A stretch of DNA of 47,821 bases from Streptomyces zingiberis (lineage in GTDB: Bacteria > Actinomycetota > Actinomycetes > Streptomycetales > Streptomycetaceae): the NCBI RefSeq assembly GCF_012034935.1, contig NZ_JAATEN010000033.1, forward strand, positions 1 through 47,821. Reading direction: 5' to 3'. Within the stretch, counting starts at the first letter, position 1. The number at the start of each line of letters is the position of its first letter. Made by a program: the position numbers and the translations under genes. Below, piece after piece: positions 31,306 through 40,076 of this stretch. The notes under the pieces were generated by a model. It made no database searches. It had not been told where the DNA came from and saw only the letters and a list, made by a program, of their open reading frames with translations.

Positions 31306-32255
31306 AGCTCCAGTTCTCCTCGCAGTCGCTCCAGCAGGCCCCGCGAGTCTTCAGGAGTGAGAGCCTGCGAGCGCAGTGTGTCATAGCGCTGCTGGAGGAG
31401 AGTCACCTCTTTCAGGTCAGCGATCAAACGCCCGTTCTCTTGGCCTTCCGAGTAGGCGAAACGCCGTCCTTCGACGGTCTGAAGCAGACGAACCGGGCCG
31501 TCCAGACACGCGTGTAACCGTGTCTTCGTGGGGATGACTTGGAAGGTCACGTTGCGCATGGCTCCGCATGTCAAGACGTGATCCACCAGTTCCCGCATCG
31601 CCTCGGCGCCACCGAACCGGCGCTGGAGCACGGCCTCTTCCACGATGAAGCTGACGGGACGCTTGTTCGTTCATGCAACATCCGTTGTCGGTCGAGTCGC
31701 GCCCGGACCTGGGCCTCCAGCTGTTCCTCCGACAGCAGAGGGAGACGGGCTTCGAAGACGGCCCGCGCGTACCCCTCCGACTGGAGGAGGCCTGGGATCA
31801 GTCGGCATTCGTAGGTGCAGAGGCTGACCGCCGTCCGTTCGAGGCGGGCCCAGCGGCGGAACCAGGCCGCGAGGCCCGGTTCGCCGCGGGTCAGGTGGCG
31901 GGCCGCCTTGCGGAGGGCGCCCGTGTCGCCCAGGACCGCTTCGGCCAGTTCGACGAAGGACTCGTCAGGCATCCGGCGGCCCAGCTCGACGGATTCCACC
32001 GTGTGCTTGGAGAAACGCACGCGCTCGCCGAAGTCGGCGCGGCTGAGGCCGGCGTGTTCGCGGAGCGCCTGGACGACGGCGCCGAAGGTGCGCAGGCTGT
32101 CCGACGGGTCGGGCTCCCGTGGGCAGCCGGTCCCGTCCTTCTCGGTCCCTCCGGTGATTTCCTCGTACGCCTCGTGGGCATCGCTTCCCCGGTTGCCGTG
32201 GCCGGGGGCGATGGGGCCGTTGCTGCCGGTCAACTCGTCGCTCTCGGTGGTCATG
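31302..32255 (-). pseudogene. XRE/DUF5753 regulator with an apparent frameshift
   Basis: A helix-turn-helix regulator of the WhiJ/DUF5753 type. The HTH lies in the first third (LSRADFGERVRFSKHTVESVELGRR), then the DUF5753 domain (LIPGLLQSEGYARAVF). The frame breaks near 31658-31668: frame one continues as TSVPSASSW and stops at 31571, while RPVSFIVEEAVLQRRFGG is in the next frame and runs to 31302. One missing base explains it. The start is ATG 32255, with GAGGGGG 7 bases ahead. Either an inactivating mutation or a sequencing error. A palindrome 47 bases upstream may be its operator. It is probably the local regulator of the toxin or ESX genes by position. Confidence 0.8.
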
Positions 32256-32671
32256 AGCGATCCCCCTCGTGCTTGACCTGGACCGTGCCCTCCAGGTGAA
32301 CTCACTCAGAGTGACGCATGATTGTTGGATTGTCCACCGAGGGTGTCCGTACGCTTACTCACCGTACGGGGTGGGTGGTGGAGACCGGTGGGCCGGTGCC
32401 GGGTGGGCCGGGGAGCCGCTCCAGGGGCGGGACGGGGGAGGCAACGCCAGGCCGGGGCGGTGGAGTTCCGGTGCCGTGCCCGTGCCGGGCCGGTCCGGGG
32501 CCTCGCTCCGCCGTCCGGCCGTCGCGCGCCGGGGCCGCTTCCGCTCGCCGGTGTCGGAGGGCTCTGTCAGGATGAGCCCTGGCACGTGACCGGTGCTGTT
32601 CGCGCTGGGCAGTGGCCGGGTGAATGGCTCGGCCGCCGCGCGTGGCCGGGGGAGTTGAGGGAGGGGGCCTC
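32256..32671. other. Divergent region between XRE regulator and ESX operon
   Basis: A 416-base gap. It holds the 13-base palindrome at 32302-32314 and, near 32315-32370, a comparatively AT-rich stretch that should carry the promoters of both the regulator and the downstream ESX machinery genes. No coding region is convincing. Confidence 0.55.
32302..32314. promoter_or_regulatory. Palindrome TCACTCAGAGTGA, candidate XRE operator
   Basis: Two perfect 6-bp arms about a single central base, 47 bases upstream of the regulator start and in the divergent spacer. Suits autoregulation by an XRE dimer. Confidence 0.5.
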
Positions 32672-33055
32672 ATGACGGGTAAGGATTACGACAGTCAGCT
32701 TCTGGAGTCCGTCTCCGTACGGCGTCGACGGATGCGGGACGCGCTGCTCTACGGCCCGGAGCGGGCGCGGCGTACGGCGGACGAGCGGCTGGGGAAGCTG
32801 TTCGCGGGGATCGCCGTGGCGGCGGTGATGTGCGCGGGCTGTGTGGGCTGGTCGTTCATCCAGGACAAGCTGGCGGATCAGAAGGCCGAACGGTCGCGGA
32901 CGGGCGTCTCGTCCGCGGTCGTGCCACCGTCGCGAGGACTGCCGGGGCTGCCGGGGCTGCCGGATCAGATGGGCTCGTCCCCGCGCTCGCCGGAGGCGCC
33001 GCCCGGCGCGCGGGATTCCGCAGCGGCCTCCATAGGCTTCCCGCCGGGCTCCTGA
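32672..33055 (+). CDS. Small single-pass membrane protein of the ESX operon
   Basis: 127 aa. The basic N-terminus (VRRRRMRDALLYGPERARR) is followed by one membrane helix (FAGIAVAAVMCAGCVGWSFI, about residues 47-66) and a Pro/Gly-rich outer tail. The order basic head, then one helix is like the N-terminus of EccB, but the EccB outer domain is missing. Function not known; position directly before eccD suggests a membrane-complex role. The start is ATG 32672 after GAGGGAGGGGG. eccD begins 32 bases later. Confidence 0.75.
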   Translation: MTGKDYDSQLLESVSVRRRRMRDALLYGPERARRTADERLGKLFAGIAVAAVMCAGCVGWSFIQDKLADQKAERSRTGVSSAVVPPSRGLPGLPGLPDQMGSSPRSPEAPPGARDSAAASIGFPPGS

Positions 33056-33087
33056 CCAGGTGAAGCCTCGATGGTAAGTTCGGTCGG

Positions 33088-34440
33088 GTGGTGAGCATGG
33101 GGGAGCGGAGCGGGGAACTCAGCAGGGTCACCCTGGTCGGTGAGCGGCGACGGGTCGATCTGGTCCTGCCGGCGGACGAGCCGGTCGGCCGGCTGCTGCC
33201 GGATGTGATCGAGATGCTCGACGACCGCGTGGCCGCCCGCCCCGAACTGCGCCGGCTGGTCACGGCCGCCGGTGCCGTCCTGCCGCTGGACGCCACACTC
33301 TCCGCGGCCGAGGTGCGGGACGGCGCGGTGCTCCGGCTGGTCCGGGCGCAGGACGCGCCGGCCGCGCCCGTCGTGCACGACGTGACCGACGAGGTCGCCG
33401 AGGATCTGGACCTGCGGGCCTGGCGGTGGCGGCCGGAGGCCCGCCTCGCCACGGCCGGGGCCGCCACCGTGGGTTTCGCCGTCACGGCGGGGCTGCTCGC
33501 CCGTGACGCGTTCGACTCGGCCGGGGTCGCCGCGGGGCTGGTCGTGCTCGCCCTGCTGATCGCGGCCGGCGGGGCGCTCGCCGCCCGGCTCGGCGGCGGC
33601 AACCGCGGGCTCGCCACGACGCTGCACCTCACTGCCGGGGCGCTGGCGGTGCTCGGCGCCTGGACGGCCGCCGACGCGCGGTCCTGGTCCGGTGACGCGC
33701 GGCTCGCGGGCGTCACCGCGGCCGTGGTGCTGACGCTGCTGCTGCTCGGCCTGTTCTCGCCGGTCGGGCGGGGCGCGCTGATCGGCGCGGGCGCCGCGTC
33801 CGCCACCACCTGCGTGTGGCTGCTGACCGGTGCGCTCCAGGACGACCCGGCCCGCGTCGGCGCGGTGCTCGCCGTGGTCTCCGTCGTCGTCCTCGGCCTG
33901 CTGCCGCGGCTGGCGCTGATGGCGGCCGGGCTGACCGCGCTGGACGACCGCCGCTCCGCCGGGGCGTCGGTCAGCCGGCACCAGGTGGGCACCGCGCTCG
34001 CCGCCGCGCACCGCGGGCTGGCGCTGGCCACGGTCGTCACCGCCGTGTCGGCGACCGCCGCCGGGCTGCTGACGGTCACCGGCCCGGGGCCGTGGACGGT
34101 GCCGCTCACCGCGGTGCTGGCGCTGGTGCTGGCCTCGCGGGCGCGGGCCTTCCCGCTGGTGGCCGAGGTCGTGGTGGTGCTGGGCGCCGCCGCCGTGCTG
34201 CTGGTGCGGCTGGCGGTGCTGTGGGCGGACTCCTCGGACGGCGCGCCCTACGGGCCGCTGGGGCTGCTGGCCGTGGCGGCGCTGCTGGCGGCCGGGGTGC
34301 CGGCGGTGCGCACGCCGGAACACGTGCGGGTGCGGCTCCGCCGCCTCGCCGACTTCGCCGAATCGGTCGGCGTGATCGCGCTCTTCCCGCTCGCCGTGGG
34401 CGTGTTCGGGGTGTACGGGCGGCTGCTCGCCGCGTTCTGA
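33088..34440 (+). CDS. eccD: Type VII secretion integral membrane protein EccD
   Basis: 450 aa. The N-terminal ubiquitin-like (YukD) domain, residues 1-95, contains RRVDLVLPADEPVGRLLPDVIEML in the family pattern, and about 11 membrane helices follow from residue 120 to the end. EccD forms the multi-helix vestibule of the ESX inner-membrane channel. The start is not firm: GTG 33088, GTG 33091 and ATG 33097 are all in frame and none has a strong ribosome site. The ATPase gene follows after 139 bases. Confidence 0.9.
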   Translation: MVSMGERSGELSRVTLVGERRRVDLVLPADEPVGRLLPDVIEMLDDRVAARPELRRLVTAAGAVLPLDATLSAAEVRDGAVLRLVRAQDAPAAPVVHDVTDEVAEDLDLRAWRWRPEARLATAGAATVGFAVTAGLLARDAFDSAGVAAGLVVLALLIAAGGALAARLGGGNRGLATTLHLTAGALAVLGAWTAADARSWSGDARLAGVTAAVVLTLLLLGLFSPVGRGALIGAGAASATTCVWLLTGALQDDPARVGAVLAVVSVVVLGLLPRLALMAAGLTALDDRRSAGASVSRHQVGTALAAAHRGLALATVVTAVSATAAGLLTVTGPGPWTVPLTAVLALVLASRARAFPLVAEVVVVLGAAAVLLVRLAVLWADSSDGAPYGPLGLLAVAALLAAGVPAVRTPEHVRVRLRRLADFAESVGVIALFPLAVGVFGVYGRLLAAF

Positions 34441-34579
34441 CGTGCCGGACGGCGGAACGCCGGACCACCGGAACGCGGGAACTGGACACGGAACGGAACG
34501 CTGAACGGGTCGCCACAGGGCGGGAACGGATCGCCGACGGGGCGGTTCGTGCCGCGGAACGGATCTGAGGGGGAAGCGG

Positions 34580-35902
34580 ATGGCCGGGAACGATTGGCAG
34601 GGGGACGTCCTCCGTCAGATCGGTGGTGCCGGTGCCGGTGCCGGTGCCGGTGCGGGTGCGGGTGCCGGTGTTGGTGCGGGTCAGACGCCTGCCGCGCCGG
34701 GGGCCCCCGCCGCGCCGCCGTCCGCACCACCCGCCGCGCCGCCGCGCGGGGCGGACGGCCAGACCGCGCACCCGGGCCCGGCCGGACAGCTCCCGCCGCA
34801 GCCGGGGATGAGCCAGTTCGCACAGCCGCACACCGCCGGGCCGCACGGTGCCGATCCCCACACCGCCGACCCCCACACCGCCGATCCGCACGGCACCGAT
34901 CCGCACCGCACCGATCCGAGCACCGCCCCCGCGCACGGCGCCGGGGCCCGGCCGCAGCAGGCGGCCGCCCGCCCTGTCCCCGTCTCCGTCCGCGTGGCCG
35001 ACCCGGGACTCGTCCGCGCGCAGGGCAGGCCCCGGAGCGGTGAGCCGGTGCCCGTCCGCGCCGGGCGCCGCCTGCGCGAGCTGGTCTCCTCCTCGGCCGC
35101 CGCCGAGGTCGAGGCCGTCACCGGGGTCGCCCGCGATCTCCAGCAGCCGATCACCACCGGCCGGCAGATCGTCGTCACCGGGATCCGGGGCGGCGCCGGG
35201 AAGACCACCGTGACCGCGCTCCTCGGGCGCGTGTTCGAGCACTACCGCCACGACCCGGTGCTGATGGTGGAGGCCGACCCGTCGCTCGGCACCCTGCCCA
35301 TCCGGCTCGGCGCCGAGACGGTCCGCTGGACCTGCGCCGACCTCGCGCAGATCGTCGACCCGTCGATGCAGCTCACCGACATCACCGGCTATCTGGTGCA
35401 GCTCCCCGACGGGGGCTGGCTGCTGCCCGGCAGCCAGGGCACCGTCGGCGCCCGCCTCGAACTCGCCCAGTACCGCGACGTGATGGTGGCGGTGCGCCGC
35501 TACTTCGGCATCACCCTCGTCGACTGCGAGTCGCTGCCCAGCGAGCTGGCCCGCACCGCGCTCGTCGCCGCGCAGGCCCGGGTCCTCGTCACCCCCGCCA
35601 CCCTGGAGGGCGTCACCTCCACCCGGGCGATACTCGACTGGATGGCGGGCGTGGCCCGGCCCCGGCTGCTGCCCGGCACCGTCGTCGCCCTCGTCTCCGC
35701 CGCCCCGCACCTGACGATGGACGAGGAGGCCGCCGCCGCCCATCTGCGGCTGGACGGCGTCGAGGTGGTGCGCCTGCCCTACGACCGGCACCTCGCCGCG
35801 GGCGGCGTCATCCGCACCGGGCTGCTGGGGGAACGCACCCGGGAGGCCGCCACCCGGCTCGCCGCCGCCACCCTCAACCGGGCCGTGGGCGGCCGCCGAT
35901 GA
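34580..35902 (+). CDS. MinD/ParA-like ATPase of the ESX locus
   Basis: 440 aa. The N-terminal disordered region holds (Gly-Ala) repeats at residues 16-34 and His/Asp/Pro repeats near 85-115. A deviant Walker A P-loop, GIRGGAGKTT at 201-210, starts a SIMIBI-class ATPase fold. Architecture resembles EspI-like proteins of ESX loci, thought to regulate secretion. The start is ATG 34580 after GAGGGGGAAG. Its TGA overlaps the eccC ATG (35899-35902), indicating coupling. Confidence 0.85.
   Translation: MAGNDWQGDVLRQIGGAGAGAGAGAGAGAGVGAGQTPAAPGAPAAPPSAPPAAPPRGADGQTAHPGPAGQLPPQPGMSQFAQPHTAGPHGADPHTADPHTADPHGTDPHRTDPSTAPAHGAGARPQQAAARPVPVSVRVADPGLVRAQGRPRSGEPVPVRAGRRLRELVSSSAAAEVEAVTGVARDLQQPITTGRQIVVTGIRGGAGKTTVTALLGRVFEHYRHDPVLMVEADPSLGTLPIRLGAETVRWTCADLAQIVDPSMQLTDITGYLVQLPDGGWLLPGSQGTVGARLELAQYRDVMVAVRRYFGITLVDCESLPSELARTALVAAQARVLVTPATLEGVTSTRAILDWMAGVARPRLLPGTVVALVSAAPHLTMDEEAAAAHLRLDGVEVVRLPYDRHLAAGGVIRTGLLGERTREAATRLAAATLNRAVGGRR
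34624..34680 (+). repeat. In-frame hexanucleotide repeat encoding (Gly-Ala)n
   Basis: Near-perfect GGTGCC/GGTGCG units within the MinD-like gene. Gains or losses would keep the frame and vary linker length. Confidence 0.85.
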
Positions 35903-38900
35903 CCACCCGCCTGATCCACCGCCCCGCGCGCACCGCCCGCCCCGCCCCGGCCCCCGCCGCCCGCACCATCGAGGCCCCGCCCAACCTGCCGGAGGGCAGG
36001 ACCGGCAGCGGGGCGATGGCGCTGCTGCCGATGGCCGGGGTGATGAGCTCCGTGGTGATGATGACGGTCGTCCGCAACAGCCAGTTCGCGGTGATCGGCG
36101 CGGTCGTCCTGGTCGTCGCCGTGCTCGGAGGCGTCGGCATGCTGGTGTCGCAGCGCGGCAAGGCCCAGCGCACCCGGCGCCGGCAGCGCGAGCGCTACCT
36201 GGAGTACCTGGAGGAGCTGCGCGAGGAGCTGGCCGCCGAGGAGCGCCGGCTGCGCGACACGGCCCGGGTGCTGAACCCGCCGCCGGCCGCGCTCTACGAC
36301 ATCGTGCGCGACCCGTCCCGCCTCTGGGAGCGCCGCCGCCTCGACGCCGACTTCCTCGCGGTGCGCGTCGGCACCGGCGAGATGCCGCTGCGCCCGCTGA
36401 CCGTCGGGCAGCAGAGCGGCTCCGTGCTCACCCCGCCCGACCGCTTCATGCTCAACGAGGCGAGCGCGCTCGTCGGCCGCTTCGGCACCACCGGCGAGAT
36501 GCCGCTGACCGTGCCGCTGGACCGGGCCGGGAACGTCAGCGTCATCGGCGACCGGGACGGCGTGCTGCGCGTGGCCCGGGCGCTGCTGGCGCAGACCGCC
36601 GCCACCCACGCCCCCGACGACGTGCGCGTCGCGCTCGGCTGCCCCGGCGACCGGCTGGCGGACTGGGAGTGGCTCAAGTGGCTGCCCCACGTCGTCGACG
36701 CCGACGAGCGCGACGGGCCGGTCGGCGCCCGCCGTATCGCCCCCGACGTCCAGCAGCTCGCCCGGCTCCTCGGCCGCGACCTGCGGCAGCGCGCCGGTTA
36801 CGCCGCCGAGCTGCGCCGCGGCCTGTCCGGCCGGGACGCGCTCGCCCTGGCCACCCGGCTGCTGGTGGTCAGCGACGAGTACGGCGCCACGGCGCGGGAG
36901 CTGCCCCGCCCCGACGAGGCGGTGTCCCTGCGGGACATGGGCGTCACCGTGCTCCACCTCCTCTCCGAACGGGTGCGCGAGCCCGGCCAGGTCTCCCTGC
37001 GGATCACCGTCGACGGCGGCGAGGTCACCGTCGAGGACCTGCGCGGTGAGGAGCCCCTGGTCGCGCGCGGCACCGTCGACGACGTCACCGCGGCCGGCGC
37101 CGAGGGCCTGGCGCGGATGCTGGCCCCCTTGCGGCTCTCGGCCGAGTCGCTGGCCGACGCCCCGCTCTCCGGCCCGGTCGACTTCCTCGGCATGCTCGGC
37201 ATGGACGACCCGGCCGCCCTCGACCTCGACGCCCTGTGGGCGCCGCGCGGCGAACGGGCCTTCCTGCGGGTGCCGATCGGCGTGGGCGACTCGCGCGAGC
37301 CGGTCCTGCTCGACCTCAAGGAATCCGCCGAGCTGGGCATGGGGCCGCACGGCCTGTGCGTCGGCGCCACCGGCTCCGGCAAGAGCGAACTGCTGCGCAC
37401 CCTGGTGCTCGCCCTGGTCGCCACCCACCCGCCGGAGGATCTGGCGCTGGTCCTCGTCGACTACAAGGGTGGCGCGACCTTCGCCCCCTTCGCGGACCTC
37501 CCGCACGTCGCCGGCGTCATCACCAACCTGGAGAACCAGGCGGGTCTCGTCGAACGCGTGCACGCCAGCCTCGCCGGAGAGGTGCAGCGCCGCCAGCGGG
37601 TCCTCAAGGAGGCGGGGCACGTCGCCGACATCGCGCACTACGCCGCGCTGCGCGAGACCCGTCCCGACCTCGACCCGCTGCCGCACCTGTTCGTCGTCAT
37701 CGACGAGTTCGGCGAACTCCTCACCGCCAAGCCGGACTTCATCGACCTCTTCCTCTCCATCGGCCGCATCGGCCGCTCCATCGGCGTGCATCTGCTCCTC
37801 TCCAGCCAGCGCATCGAGGGCGGCAAGCTCAAGGGCCTGGACACCTATCTGTCCTACCGGCTCGGCCTGCGGACCTTTTCCGCCGACGAGTCCCGCACCG
37901 TCCTCGACACCCCCGACGCCTTCCACCTCCCGCCGCTGCCCGGCTTCGGCTACCTCAAGGTGGACACCTCGGCCTACGAGCGGTTCAAGGCCGGATACGT
38001 CTCCGGCCCGTACACCGGGCCCGTGCGCCGCGAGGCCGAGGAGGACACCGGCCCGGCCGTGCTGCCCTACCCGGCGTACAACACCATCGACCGGGGCGAG
38101 GAGGACCCTTCCGCCACCGAGAAGTCGTACTCCCGCCACCGCGACCCCGGCCCCACCGTGCTGTCCGTCGTCATCGGCCAGCTCAGGGCGGCGGCCGCCC
38201 CCGTCCGCCGGATCTGGCTGCCGCCGCTGCCCGCCGCGCTGCCGCTGGACACCGCGGCCGGACCGGTGGAGGCCGGACCGAAGGGGCTGCGGCTCACCGC
38301 GCGGAGCGGCCCCATGCGGGTACCGCTGGGCCTGCTGGACGACCCCGCCAAGCAGTGGCAGGGCCGCTGGGAGCTGGACCTGACGCCGGCCGGCGGCCAC
38401 GCGGCGGTCATCGGCGGCCCGCAGTCCGGCAAGACGACGCTGCTGCGCACCCTCGCCCTCTCGCTCGCGCTCACCCACACCCCCGAGGACGTCGGGATCT
38501 ACGGGCTCGACCTGGTCGGTGGCGGCCTCCAGGCGCTCGCCGGGCTGCCCCACGTCGGCGGGGTGGCCGGCCGCGCGGACCGCGAACGCGCCCTGCGCAC
38601 GGTCGAGGAGGTGCGCGGCATGCTCGCCCTGCGCGAGGAACTGTTCCGCGAGCGGAACATCGACTCCGTCGAACGGCTGCGCGAGCTGCGCGCCGAGGGG
38701 AAGCTGCCGCAGCTCCCCTCCACCGACATCGTGCTGCTCATCGACGGCTTCGGCGCGCTCCGCGACGACTTCGAGGAACTGGACGACGCCGTCGTGGACC
38801 TGCTCAAGCGCGGCGGCGGCTACGGCATCCACGTGGTGGCGTCCATGCTCCGCTGGAACGACGTGCGCATCGCCACCCAGTCCACCTTCGGCACCCGCGT

Positions 38901-39885
38901 GGAGCTGCGCCTGAACGACCCCGGCGACAGCGGCATCGACCGCAAGCTCGCCGCCACCCTCGCCCCGGACGAGCCGGGCCGCGTCCTCACCGACGGCAAG
39001 CTCTTCGCCCAGGTCGCCCTGCCCCGGATCGACTCCCTCTCCGCCACCACCGAACTCGGGCCCGCCGTCGAGCAGGCGGCCCGCTCCATCCGCGCGGCAT
39101 GGCCGGGCGAACCCGCGCAGCCGGTGCGGGTGCTCCCGCCGCGCGTGCGGCCCGCCGCCCTGCCCTCGGTGACCGCCGAGCCGGAACGGGTGCCCATCGG
39201 CCTGGACCAGACGGCGCTGGCGCCCGTCCTGCTCGACCTCTTCCGCCGCGACCAGCACCTGCTCGTCCTCGGCGACAGCGAGTGCGGCAAGACCAATCTG
39301 CTGCGGCTCGTCGCCGACGGGCTGCGCGCCCGCCACTCCGCGGACGATCTCGTCTTCGCCGTGATGGACCCGCGGCGGGGCCTGCGCACCGCGGTCCCCG
39401 AGGAGTACCGCGGCGGCTACGCCCACAACTCCAAGATCTGCGGGGCGCTGGCCGCCGGCATCGCCAAGGAGCTGGAGAAGCGGATGCCGGACGACCTCGC
39501 CGACCAGGAGGCGCTGGCCGACGGCGCCTGGTACACCGGCCCGCGCATCGTCATCGTCGTGGACGACTACGACATCCTCACCACCGCCGGGCAGCAGCCC
39601 CTCCAGCCGTTCCTGCCCTTCATCCCCTCCGCGGCGGACATCGGGCTGCACTTCGTCGTCACCCGCCGGTTCGCGGGCGCCGCCCGCGCCATGTACGACC
39701 CGTTCCTCACCACGCTGCGCGAGAGCGGCACGACGGCGCTCGTCATGACCGGCGAGCGCGCGGAGGGCCAGCTCTTCCCGGGGGTCTACGCGAGTGCCCG
39801 GCCCGCGGGCCGCGGCCTCCTCGTCCGCCGGGGTGAGCCGAACCGGCTGATCCAGACCGCGCTCGTGGACGGCACCGGGAGCTGA
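35899..39885 (+). CDS. eccC: Type VII secretion ATPase EccC (fused EccCa/EccCb)
   Basis: 1328 aa, the motor that recognises substrates and powers export. Two membrane helices (about 36-58 and 61-84) are followed by three FtsK/SpoIIIE ATPase domains. Their P-loops are GATGSGKS (489-496), GGPQSGKT (839-846) and GDSECGKT (1125-1132). The first has a Walker B VVIDEFGE (Asp602, Glu603). Full length for a fused EccC. It is the third member of the eccD / ATPase / eccC run, with a 4-base overlap to the gene before. Confidence 0.96.
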   Translation: MTTRLIHRPARTARPAPAPAARTIEAPPNLPEGRTGSGAMALLPMAGVMSSVVMMTVVRNSQFAVIGAVVLVVAVLGGVGMLVSQRGKAQRTRRRQRERYLEYLEELREELAAEERRLRDTARVLNPPPAALYDIVRDPSRLWERRRLDADFLAVRVGTGEMPLRPLTVGQQSGSVLTPPDRFMLNEASALVGRFGTTGEMPLTVPLDRAGNVSVIGDRDGVLRVARALLAQTAATHAPDDVRVALGCPGDRLADWEWLKWLPHVVDADERDGPVGARRIAPDVQQLARLLGRDLRQRAGYAAELRRGLSGRDALALATRLLVVSDEYGATARELPRPDEAVSLRDMGVTVLHLLSERVREPGQVSLRITVDGGEVTVEDLRGEEPLVARGTVDDVTAAGAEGLARMLAPLRLSAESLADAPLSGPVDFLGMLGMDDPAALDLDALWAPRGERAFLRVPIGVGDSREPVLLDLKESAELGMGPHGLCVGATGSGKSELLRTLVLALVATHPPEDLALVLVDYKGGATFAPFADLPHVAGVITNLENQAGLVERVHASLAGEVQRRQRVLKEAGHVADIAHYAALRETRPDLDPLPHLFVVIDEFGELLTAKPDFIDLFLSIGRIGRSIGVHLLLSSQRIEGGKLKGLDTYLSYRLGLRTFSADESRTVLDTPDAFHLPPLPGFGYLKVDTSAYERFKAGYVSGPYTGPVRREAEEDTGPAVLPYPAYNTIDRGEEDPSATEKSYSRHRDPGPTVLSVVIGQLRAAAAPVRRIWLPPLPAALPLDTAAGPVEAGPKGLRLTARSGPMRVPLGLLDDPAKQWQGRWELDLTPAGGHAAVIGGPQSGKTTLLRTLALSLALTHTPEDVGIYGLDLVGGGLQALAGLPHVGGVAGRADRERALRTVEEVRGMLALREELFRERNIDSVERLRELRAEGKLPQLPSTDIVLLIDGFGALRDDFEELDDAVVDLLKRGGGYGIHVVASMLRWNDVRIATQSTFGTRVELRLNDPGDSGIDRKLAATLAPDEPGRVLTDGKLFAQVALPRIDSLSATTELGPAVEQAARSIRAAWPGEPAQPVRVLPPRVRPAALPSVTAEPERVPIGLDQTALAPVLLDLFRRDQHLLVLGDSECGKTNLLRLVADGLRARHSADDLVFAVMDPRRGLRTAVPEEYRGGYAHNSKICGALAAGIAKELEKRMPDDLADQEALADGAWYTGPRIVIVVDDYDILTTAGQQPLQPFLPFIPSAADIGLHFVVTRRFAGAARAMYDPFLTTLRESGTTALVMTGERAEGQLFPGVYASARPAGRGLLVRRGEPNRLIQTALVDGTGS

Positions 39886-40008
39886 CGGGGCGGCCACCGG
39901 CCACCGGGGCGGGGTCCGCGCCGCCGCCCCGGCACCGACGAGGACCAGGGCCACCGGAGAAGAGCGCCACCCAGGACGCCCGCGGACGGCACGGCGCAGC
40001 CGACCGCC

Positions 40009-40056
40009 GGGCCGATCACCGGGCCGATCACCGGGCCGATCACCGAGCCGACCGAC
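40009..40056. repeat. 12-bp tandem repeat GGGCCGATCACC
   Basis: Three perfect units (40009-40044) and a decayed fourth, directly upstream of the ribosome site of the next gene. Confidence 0.85.
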
Positions 40057-40076
40057 GAGACAGCCAGGGACGCCGT

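Noticed and set aside
34106..35791. Long minus-strand frame over eccD and the MinD-like gene
   Set aside because: No recognisable domain; biased composition opposite well-supported genes.
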